Shown: piece after piece, positions 52,912 through 62,273 of the stretch
Layout: each line of letters starts with the position of its first letter
Numbering within the stretch: the first letter of the stretch is position 1
DNA from: Cryptomeria japonica
Lineage: Eukaryota > Streptophyta > Pinopsida > Cupressales > Cupressaceae
Assembly: GCF_030272615.1 (NCBI RefSeq)
Contig: NC_081405.1
Location: 21,492,047 to 21,556,046 of the forward strand
Direction of reading: 5' to 3'
DNA length: 64,000 bases
Translations under genes and position numbers: made by a program
Notes under the pieces: model-generated
Told to the model about the DNA's origin: nothing
Database searches by the model: none
Seen by the model: only the letters and a program-made list of their open reading frames with translations

Positions 52912-54637
52912 CTACATAGTAATTTTCTTCAGTAGATCCTCTACCTTAGTCACCAGCTCATCATAGGTCGCCCCAACTACTTTTAGCTCCTCCAGGTCAT
53001 TATTCACTTTCTTTTCCTTCCTCTTTCCATGGGTGCGAGTTCTAGGACCTTGGGCTTCCCCGGTTCCTTCTGCATCCAAGTCAATTTCCTGGGTTTCCTT
53101 TTCATCATCGAGCTTGCTGATGAGGGTATGGGTGTTGTTGGCTAAGATTTTCATAATGCTGAGACTCTGCTCTGCAATGTTTTTGAGGCACTCCTCTATC
53201 TTGTCCACTTTGGCAACTATATCCAAGAGCGTTTTTTCATTAGTTTCCTCCAGGGTTTTTCTATCCTGTATCTCCTTTTCAATTTTCTCAAACCGGGGAT
53301 TAAAGGTGTCTCTGATGTCTTCCACTTTGGCAATTGTGTTCTTCAAATCTTCAATATAATTGGCCATAGTGTTCCCCTCTCCAATGTTAATGGTCTCCAG
53401 GATCATGACTCTATTGCAGAGTTTTTTGTATTCATCCACAGTATTCTTATTCCCGTCAATAAGCCATTCAATGGTTTTCATAAAACCCTTCAAGGCCTCG
53501 GGGTGATGACCAGGAGAAGGAGTAACTTTACCAGGGGTTATCTGTTCATCTTTAGCAATATGGAGGGCAGAAATAGTGTTAGCAGCCCTAAGGGTCTCCT
53601 CCATAGTCTCCATCTCCAAGCTTTGTTCAGCTTCCAGGGTTCTTGTTTGCTTGTACTCTTCCGGTTCCTTGCCCGTGTCCTCCAGATCTTTGCCAGTCTC
53701 CTCTGTTTTCTTTTGCTTCTTCCTGGGTTGGGCTTGGATTTTACTTTTTTCCTTCAGCACTCCCTTAGGGTTCTTCTTCTCCTCAGGGAAATTAGAGTCC
53801 TCTTCTTCCAAAGAAATACTAATCAAGGGTTTGCTTTGGGGTTTTTTACTCTTAGAAGAAGAGGGTCTTGATTTCCTCTTCTTGCTCCTCTCATACTCTG
53901 AGTCGTCAGAGCTTTCCTCATTTTTAGTCGAGGAATCATTATCTGAATCCTCCTCCTCCAAGAAATTAGAATCAGACATTTCTTCTTCCGAATCCACAGA
54001 GAGCTGCATTCGATTGATTTTACTAGCCTTTAGATGATCATAAATGAGGACCATAAGTCCCTGGTGCATTGCAGTGTCACCCCGAGGATTTTCTTTATAT
54101 ACTTTTAGGGATGCATTCATAGAATAGAGCAAGAAATAAGGGAAATTTGCCTTATCGTTATGCCTAAAATGATTTAAGAGGACAAAATTTATATCCATAT
54201 ACTTTCGTAAACCTGCCATCTAGAGTTATATACCTCATTAAAACAAAGAGAATTTCCCGCCAGGGCTTTGCAAAAGCCCTAGGTGGGTAATAGGTTTTTC
54301 TCAACTTTACCAGTCTTTTCTTCTCTTTCTCTATGACTGAGTACCTTTCAATGGCTTCCCTGCTGACCTTCCTATCTCTGTAGAAATTGCAGCCCTCCCT
54401 TTTGAGTCCCGTAGCTTTAGCTATTAACTCTTCGTCAATTTCCACCAGTTGGTCGCCCATTTTAAGCTTGCCCTTCTTCCAATTTTTGTAGAAGAAGTTG
54501 GTTATCTTTCCATCACGGCCATGGAGTCTCTCAAGGAAGCTCGAAAGACCACCCTTCTGCAAAATTTCCCACACCTCTTCTTTCTATTTCCACTCCTTGC
54601 AACTTCCTGGCTCATATCTTCTCCTATTTCCGCCCAT
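52912..54637 (-). pseudogene. ORF3: unnamed HFRHN-family protein, about 575 codons
   Basis: I do not recognise a named domain. The likely start is the ATG at 54637 in a strong plant context (ACACCATGGG). The frame carries one stop and one frame change, and the last 435 codons (52912-54219) are fully open. Residues roughly 20-190 look globular: FLERLHG, NFFYKNWKKGKL, EIDEELIAKATGLKREG, RYITLDGRF, LLNHFRHNDKANFPYFLLYS and AMHQGLMVLIYDHL. An acidic/Ser-rich linker with a basic nuclear-localisation-like KKRKSRPSSSKSKK follows, then long coiled-coil-prone segments (IEDLKNTIAKVEDIRDTF, FEKIEKEIQDRKTL) and a basic patch HGKRKEKK. It begins 236 bp downstream of the ORF2 stop on the same strand. A diverged relative lies at 30921-32350. 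It may be a LINE third ORF, a captured host gene, or the gag-like ORF of another element. Confidence 0.6.
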
Positions 54638-54872
54638 GGTGTCATTTCTCACAGTCAAGTTCAAGTTACAAAGCTGGTGAAACAGAAAGCTTTTTGAAGC
54701 TAAAACAAAAGCCCAGAAAGCGTGCGTAGCATTATTGATTTGACAAGTTATAATGCACATTCTACTAACTTTGATGTTATAATGAGTAATTCCCTCACTA
54801 TCGAAGTAACTCGAAGTGCTTACTTCAGTACATATCATAATTGCCTTGTCAATCAAGATTCTTTGGGGCACT

Positions 54873-57800
54873 TCAATATCTTTTATTTATTATGATTTGT
54901 CTTACATCTCCGGGAAGACCGCTCTCACCTGTCCATGTGGTTATTGTATCATTCTTCACCGCCACGTATGCAGCCCAATCAGCAGAACAGTTGGCCTCCC
55001 GATATATATGGGATATGTGGCATTTTTTGAAGGTTCTGATGATGTCACTGGCAGAAAAAATTATATTGTGGATCGACCAAGAGGGCTGAGAGGTCCCATT
55101 GAGACACTTAATAATATTGTTGGAATCCCCTTCAATCTAGAGATGGGTACAGTTCCATTTTTTGGCTAGAATAATGCCTTGAAGGGCTGCCATAGCTTCC
55201 GCCTTATGATTGGTTTGAATGCCAATAGGGACAACAACCATACCTTTGCAAATGCCTTTGTCATCTCTGAGAATAGCTCCACAGCCTGAAGGCCCTAGAT
55301 TTCCTTTGGCTGCTCCATCAAAATTGATTTTAAGCCAACCATGGGGAGGGGTTTGCCATTTAACTTCAAGCCTTTTATTGTGGCTGATATTATGACCATC
55401 AGTGATCTTCATATTCTAGGCTCTTAAGATATTTGACTCCAAAGAGTTGTTTGAGTAACAAGAGACCTCCATAGTTCCCATATTTTCCTGAATAGGCCTT
55501 TGAATTTTTTGAAAAACAATGTCTTGATTTAAGGACACATCCTTGAAAATTCGGTTGTTTCTTTCCTTCCAGAGACCCCATAGAATGTGAGGCAGAGAGA
55601 GCTGCCACATACACCTTAGAAAGGAGTTGGTCCAATGAATTTTCCAGGAAGAGAACAAATCTCTGATGTTAATAGGAAACACCCAAGCAAGACTAAAGCT
55701 TTTGAGGAAGCTTTCCCAAATAGAGGTTGAGAAAGAACAGTGGAGGGCAAGATGGTCCATTGACTCTTCCTCTTGAAAGCAAAACACACACCTATTTGGA
55801 AGGGCAAAACCTTTGCATTTAAGGTTGTCAACAGTAAGGATCTTATTCTGGAGAATAGTCCAGAAGAACATATTGATTTTAGGAGTTAGCCCTTTTAACC
55901 AAGCTTTATACCAAAAAGGATTCATAGGAGGGGAGGGGGAGAGGATACAATACATAGAAGATATAGTAAAGGTACCTTTGGGGTTATATCTCCAGATCAG
56001 GGAATCCTCTTCCTTATTCAGCCAGATAGCAGACAGTTGGGTTTTGAGCTTGGAGAGACTGGGATGAATACTATCAATGTTCCGCCAGTTGTTCCCATCC
56101 CAGTAATCTACCACTAAGGTACCAAAAGAGCCAATACAAGAGGGGGCATGGGAAGCCCACTCATAGAAATCCATTAGGGGTTTGTCAAAAAGCTAGGGAT
56201 CCTCCCAGAATCTCACTTTTCTACCATTTCCAAGTTTCCATGTCACACCTTTAGCAAACACCTCTTTACATTTAGAAACATGGTTCCAGTTATGAGATCC
56301 ATTTATACTAAGATCTGAATTAAGAAAAGAAGATAGAGAAGAGGATAGAAGAGAATACTTCTCCAAATTTTGCACCATTCAAAATTAGAGTTAAACCATC
56401 TCCAAACTTGTTTTGACAAGAGAGCTTCATTTAAAGTGCGAATCCTCCTAAGCCCCAGAACACCTTTGCTTTTTGGCTTGTAGACCTCATCCCATGCCAC
56501 CAAGGACATTCTTTGCTTTTCCTCCACCCCAGACCATAGGAATCTTCTTTGACTTTTCTCAATAGCTTCAGCATACTTGACTAGAATTCTGAATAAGCTA
56601 AGAGCATAAATGGGGATACTTTGAAGAGCAGCCTTAAGAAGAAGGAGCTTACCAACTTGACTTAAGAGAGCCCCTTTCCAACCTGCAAGTTTTTTGTGAA
56701 ATTTATCAACCAGCAAACTCCAATAGGAGTCAAGAGGGGCAATCCCCATGGGGAGACCAAGGTAGGTAGCAGGAAGGTTAGCAATCTTACACTCTAGAAT
56801 TTTGTTGATCCTTTGTTGTCTTCTCTCCAGAGTGTTAATGAAAAAGACATCACTTTTGGCCTAGTTAATAAGCTGTCCCATTGCAGAAGCATATTTACAC
56901 AAGGTATTCTTCAGAACTTTAGCTTCTGAGATGCTTGAATCCCCCATAATTATTGTATCATCAACAAACTGCTAGTGTGAATAGATAAGGTCAGCAGAAG
57001 AAGGTTGGAGACCCTTAAAGGATCCTATCTGCACCAAATTTTCCATGGTCTGTCCAAAGCATTCTGCCATAATAATGAATAGGATGGGGGAGATAGGATC
57101 TCCTTGCCTAAGACCTCTCAAAGCTTGGAAAAAGGTTGAAGGAGAACCATTGACAAGAACAGTAAAGCATGCAGTAGTGGTAAGCTAAGATAAAAGATCC
57201 ACAATTCTTGGGGCAAACCCAAAAGCAGTAAGGACTTTCTGTAGAAGAGACCAGTCCACCCTATCATAGGCTTTGGAGAGATCTAGCTTAAGGATGAGAC
57301 CCTGCTTCTTTTCTTTAACAAGAGCGTGAATATTCTCATGAACAGTAATAATGGAATCAAGAATTTGTCTTCCAAGAACAAACCCATTTTGCTGGTGTTT
57401 AATAAAAGTCGGGAGAATAGACAAGAGTCTAGAGGTTAGGACCTTAGATATGATCTTGTAAAAGGAATTGCAGAGGCTAATAGGTCTGAACTTGTCCAGA
57501 GAATCAACACCTTGAATCTTGGGGATAAGAGCAATAAAAGTACCATTTATTTCCTTCAAGAGTTTTCTAGCCCCAAAGAATTCCTTAACCCCATTAGCAA
57601 CATCAGTCCTGATAATGTCCTAGAACTCTTGAAAAAAGAGCATTGGGAAGCCATCAAGACCAGGAGCTTTGTTTCCATCAAAGGAGAAAACAACATTTTT
57701 AATTTCTAAGGTGGAAGGAATGGAAGAGAGAAAAACATTATTTTGGGTATCAATGAGATGAGGAATGTTCTGAAGAAAAGAGGACTGAGCTTCAACATCC

Positions 57801-59017
57801 AGACTTTGATCCCTCGAAAGGAGGTCTGAGAAATACCTCTTAGCTTCATTCCTTATTTCATCTTCCTTGACCAACTCCCCACTGTCCACAACTAACTTGT
57901 TCATCCTATTGGCAGCTTTATGTTTGATAGTTGACATATGGAAGAATCTTGTATTCCTGTCTCCTTCCTTGAGCCATTTGCATCTCGATCTCTGCTTCCA
58001 GAACATTTCCTCTTTAGTAATAATATCATGGTATTTCTTAAGAATCTCATTCTCCTCAGCAATAGAAACAGTACTAAAACCATCCTTCTGGATCTGGTCT
58101 TGTATCTCTTTTAGGTTTTCCTGAATTTTACTCTTAGCCTCAAATATATTCCCAAGGCTGTTCTTATTCCAGATTCAGATATTGTCCTTCACACTTTTGA
58201 GCTTCTTAACCACTTTGAACATTGCCATTCCCTCAACTTGGATACTCCACCATTTTTTAATATACTTTTTAATATCAGGGTGAAGAGTCCACATTTTTTC
58301 AAATCTAAAGGGATAGTTTTTTCTTCTGTTGATCAACTCAGCATTAAAAGTAATTGGAAAGTGATCGGAACCAACCCGAATATGTGCAGATAAAGAACAT
58401 AAATACTGATTGTACCAATCATCAGAAATAAGAGTTCGGTCAAGGCACACTTGAATAAGGTCATTACCATTTCTTCTATTTGTCCATGTGAAATTACAAC
58501 CCTGTATCTCCAAATCATTAAGAGCTAGAGAATTAATAAAATTCATGAGAGTCATTCTACTTTTCAACTGAGGTGGGCTGCCTCCAAATTTTTCCTCCTC
58601 TTTTAAAGGCATATTGAAATCCCCCATAACCATCCAACTTAGATTTTTGAAACTTTCCCTAGCCTGTTTTATCCTTTTCCAAAAAGAGTTTCTAGCCTTT
58701 AAGGTATTAGGAGCATAAATGTTTGTGAGAACCCATGAAAAACCATCTTTAAGATGCTCAAATTTAATACAAGAAAAATTACCTTCCTGAATAATGACCT
58801 AGCCTTTAATAGTGTTAAGACTCCAGATGGTAGCAATGCCTCCAGAAGCACCCTCAGAACTTCCCCCACTAATTTTACCATTTTTGACTTTTTCTCTACT
58901 CATTTTGGTTTCTTGAATGAGAAAAATGTCAAGATTGCTATCTCTTATCATATTCCTAATAATATCATGTTTATGGGGATTGTTTAGACCGCTTAAATTC
59001 CAAGAGATTATCTTCAT
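54873..59017 (-). pseudogene. LINE ORF2: endonuclease, RT, zinc finger, RNase H
   Basis: The ORF runs about 1,380 codons from the ATG at 59017 to TGA at 54873. It has an APE-type endonuclease (MKIISWNLSGLNNPHK, LIQETKM, NIYAPN, GDFNMP near 58620, SDHFPI near 58350). The RT follows (FIALIPKIQG, RPISLCNSFYKIISKVL, NGFVLGRQILDSI, LDLSKAYDRVDW, RGLRQGDPISPILF, FVDDTI near 56960, LGLPMG). Then come a CVFC-x11-HC zinc finger near 55775 and a plant-type RNase H (LKINFDGAAKGNLGPSGCGA near 55330, then DSNNIIKCL and YREANCSADWAAY). The reading frame is broken by about nine stops and one frame change near 56350, so it is dead, yet most domains are readable. Most of the stops are TAG. It starts 2 nt after ORF1 ends. 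Confidence 0.9.
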
Positions 59018-59019
59018 AG

Positions 59020-60780
59020 TTACTTACCAATTCCTAGTTCCTTGAGAGTTTTCTGAGTTCCATCTGCTATGTTCTTGCTGGCCTCCATGTCTCTAACTTT
59101 GTGATTAGATGGTCGCCCTGGGGAAGAGGAGACGTATCCCACATCAACTTGAGCTATTCTACTAGATTTCCTAATCAAGGATATCGAGGGTGTTGCTTCT
59201 TTCTTACTCCTGTGTTTAGTCTGCTTCCATTTTGTTTCTAACATAGGAGCCACTTCCGGATTGGTTAGGATTTTGGAAATTTCATCTTCATTACCCCATT
59301 TAGGAGTTCTGGACTCAATTGAAATAATGTTTGTTGTTCTTGAATGCTAATCCGAATCCAAAAGACTCAATCCCAAAATTGCACACTTTTGGGCTTCTTG
59401 TATTTCAAAACTAGGTATGGCTACAGAAGAGTCTATCCTTTCAACTTGTTGATATGGGATCTCACCTTCCTCTGGTTGATAGTCTCTAGCTTCTACTACC
59501 TGATTTTCATATGTGTCATCCACCACTTCATCTTTTGCTTTTGGAGGATCATTCTGATCGTTCAAATCCATTTTCTGCATAATTTTTATGGGACTAGCTT
59601 TGGTTGTTTCATTCCTATCTGCCTCCTGAACAGTGGGACTGAGGATAGAGTTTGAGGCTTCCTTTTGTTCCCCCAAAGGAGAAAAGCGATTTGGATTTTT
59701 TTCCTTATTTTCTATGTTTTTAACTTGCCACACCCTTTTCTCTGGCATATTCTGGCTTTCAATCTGAGGTTTTAACTGATTAGGCTCCACCTTTTACTTT
59801 TTCGGACAAGATTTTGCCCAATGACGTACCTTCTTACAATGGAAACAAGCAAAAGGAATAGTTTCATATTCTATATGTTGCTTCCAGGTTCCTAGTTTTG
59901 AAACTAGATCAATCTGTTCCGGCATATCTGCCTCAGGGGCTACTCCAACACAGAACCTTGCATGGGTTAATCTTCTTTTTGAAGCAGTGATTGGGTCAAT
60001 AGAGAGCAACTCACCAAAAGAACTTTCTATTCCAGAGAAGATGCTTTCTGTCCAATACTCGAGAGGCAATCATGGGAGTTTTATCCATATTGGAACCTGC
60101 GCCAAAATAGAATCATTCATATTTAATTTCGGATGCCATTTTCTTAGAAACAGGGCTATATTTCCCACCATCCATGGACTCCCACACAAGATCTTAACCT
60201 TATCTTCTTCACACGAAAAAGAGAAAGACATAAGACCTTTGGGAAGAGTCGAGACCTCTACATTTCCTTTTAGTGCCCATTTTCGATTAACAAAGGCCCT
60301 AACAACTTCAATATTTGGGCGCAGACCCATAAACTTCCCTACCAAGGAGTTCAACATACTATTGATATTATGGTCCAGAACCTGGTCAGGGATGGAGATA
60401 GCAAAATTACCACCAGAAGGGTTAGAAATGTTCTTAACAGGAGGAAGGGAGGATTTACCAGTTGGTCTAGATCCAAAAAGGGAAGACCACTTTTTTCCCT
60501 CCCTCCCGTTATCCACGGAGTCTACAAGTGGCATAGGCCCCCCATTGGACCCTACCCCCAAATGACCTAAAGAATCCGCTGTCACAGTAAACAAAGTACC
60601 ACCAGACTGTGAGTCAGCAACTAGAACTAGGAGGGCCGGGGGCTTGTCCTTATCGTCCATAGGACCAGCACCATTGATCTGGCCGCTCTCACCATTGGAA
60701 CCAGGGTTCCTGCCTTGATGGAAATTTGAAATTTGAGCTTCTGCTCCTCCCTCTCCTCCCGCTCCTCCCGCATCTCCCAT
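59020..60780 (-). pseudogene. LINE ORF1: nucleic-acid-binding protein (DUF4283, CCHC)
   Basis: One frame of 587 codons from the ATG at 60780 to TAA at 59020 is interrupted only by three stops (60070-60072, 59791-59793, 59347-59349), with no frame change. The N-terminus is Gly/Ala/Glu-rich (MGDAGGAGGEGGAEAQ). A DUF4283-like RNA-binding domain follows (FVNRKWALKGNVEVSTLP, FSFSCEEDKVKILCGSPWM). Next are a PLEYW motif and a CCHC knuckle C-x2-C-x4-H-x4-C (CFHCKKVRHWAKSC) near 59810-59860. The C-terminal half is charged and disordered. This is the standard plant L1 ORF1 layout: it would coat LINE RNA as a ribonucleoprotein. It overlaps nothing and is followed 2 nt later by ORF2. Confidence 0.88.
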
Positions 60781-60809
60781 CTTTTTCCCTAACTCTATTT
60801 AAATTGTAT

Positions 60810-61745
60810 GGTTTGAACCAAGGATGTAGGCTCTATAGGCAAGAAGCCCCGCCATTTCTCCAAGGTTATCCCCATGGACAAACATGCTCCATTGTCAACA
60901 CGGTAGAGATGAACCCACGGGGTTGGAACCTAGGTTGTAGGCACTATAGGCAAGAAGCCCCACCATTTCACCAAAGGATCATCCCTAAAATTGTATGGTT
61001 TGAACCAAGGATGTAGGCTTTACAAGCAAGAAGCCCCACCATTTCTCCAAGGTTATCCCCATGGACAAACATGCTCCATTGTCAACATGGTAGAGACGAA
61101 CCTACAGGGTTTGAACCTAGGTTGTAGGCACTACAAGCAAGAAGCCCCACCATTTCACCAAAGGATCATCCCCAAAAAATTGTATGGTTTGAACCAAGGA
61201 TGTAGGCTCTACAGGAAAGAAGCTCAACCATTTCTCCAAGGTTATCCCCATGGACAAACATGCTCCATTGTCAACACGGTAGAGATGAACCTGCGGGGTT
61301 TGAACCTAGGTTGTAGGCACTACAGGCAAGAAGCCCCACCATTTCACTAAAGGATCATCCCCAAAATTGTATGGTTTGAACCAAGGATGTAGGCTCTACA
61401 CGCAAGAAGCCCCACCATTTCTCCAAGGTTATCCCCATGGACAAACATGCTCCATTGTCAACATGGTAGAGACGAACCCGTGGGGTTTGAACCTAGGTTG
61501 TAGGCACTACAAGCAAGAAGCCCCACCATTTCACCAAAGGATCATCCCTAAAAAATTGTATGGTTTGAACCAAGGATGTAGGCTCTACAGGCAAGAAGCC
61601 CCACCATTTCTCCAAGGTTATCCCCATGGACAAACATGCTCCATTGTCAACACGATAGAGACGAACCCGTGGGGTTTGAACCTAGGTTGTAGGCACTATA
61701 GGAAAGAAGGATGATGACCTAGGTTGTAGGCACTATAGGCTAGTC
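60810..61745 (-). repeat. Monomer array 5' of LINE ORF1, tRNA-like units
   Basis: Five units start at 60810, 60997, 61186, 61373 and 61562 (periods 187, 189, 187, 189 bp), then partial pieces to 61745. Each unit has two related halves. On the minus strand each half carries an A-box-like TGGTGAAATGG or TGGAGAAATGG and, about 31 nt on, a B box GGTTCAAACC. Odd and even units differ in consistent ways, so the array grew as dimers. It ends about 30 bp before the ORF1 start, placing it where a LINE 5' UTR promoter would be. Confidence 0.85.
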
Positions 61746-61756
61746 AGAAGGATGAT

Positions 61757-62273
61757 GACCTATATTTATTTCACAATCCAAGTTCGTTAAAGAAAAATTG
61801 AAGAAGTTTGGAATTGAAAATGCTAAACCTGTATGTACTTTTATGACTATTGGTTGTAAGTTGAGAAAATATGTTGTATCATCAAAGACTAATAAGAGCA
61901 TATATAGATCAATGATTAGAGGATTATTACACCTAACTTCTACTAGACAAGATATCATGCATATTGTTTGTCTTGTAGCTAGATTCTAGTAAGATCCTAG
62001 AGAGACACATGTTGTTGCCATGAAAATAATTTTTAGATGCGTAAAGGGAACAAAAGACTATGGTTTATAGTATACTAAAAGATGATCTAATTTCTCTCTT
62101 ATTGCCTACACTGGTGCAGATTGGGCTAGTTGTGTGGATGACAAGAAAAGTACAAGTGGGGGTGCATTTTTCCTTGGATCCTAGTTGGTTGCTTGTTCAA
62201 GTAATAAACAAGATTCAATACTGTTAAAAATGTTTATTGCACTAATCAAAATCAGCTACTTATTGTTAGAGTA
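61757..62273 (+). pseudogene. Remainder of copia RT and RNase H
   Basis: It reads KKFGIENAKPV, YRSMIRGLLHLTSTRQDIMH and CLVARF, then RNase H with DWASCVDDKKSTSGGAFFLG. This continues the RT that stops at 48268. It ends at the LTR element starting at 62274. Confidence 0.85.

Larger units (their letters stand above)
48270..61757 (-). mobile_element. LINE-containing insertion in copia RT, about 9 kb plus solo LTR
   Basis: Both outer flanks are copia RT sequence, so everything between entered the copia. Removing the solo LTR at 48344-52820 leaves about 9.0 kb. On the minus strand its order is monomer array, ORF1, ORF2, ORF3, and a short AT-rich tail (52821-52911 plus 48270-48343). I see no clear poly(A) at the left junction and no clean target duplication. 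The right junction carries a duplicated agaaggatgatgacct (61703 and 61745). A single three-ORF LINE is the simplest reading; two elements end to end is the alternative. Confidence 0.6.
43030..62273 (+). mobile_element. Ty1/copia element with large nested insertion
   Basis: A copia 5' LTR (about 43030-45030), primer-binding site (aggtatcagag, 45033-45043), gag, integrase and RT run to 48268. The RT resumes at about 61757 and RNase H continues to 62273, where another LTR element cuts in. Its own 3' LTR is not in the window. The element is broken. Insertions: solo gypsy LTR 43188-43986, and the LINE-bearing block 48270-61757. Confidence 0.8.

Noticed and set aside
53033-54037. Plus-strand Ser/Leu-rich ORFs opposite ORF3
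   Set aside because: Shadow frames of the acidic and Lys-rich minus-strand coding sequence.
60997-61186. Functional tRNA genes in the monomer array
   Set aside because: The A and B boxes are suggestive, but I could not form a full cloverleaf with an acceptor stem by eye.
60726-61714. Plus-strand repeat proteins reading GCRLYRQEAPPFLQGYPHGQ
   Set aside because: They are translations of the monomer array; the unit length is not a multiple of three in all copies and the LINE is on the other strand.
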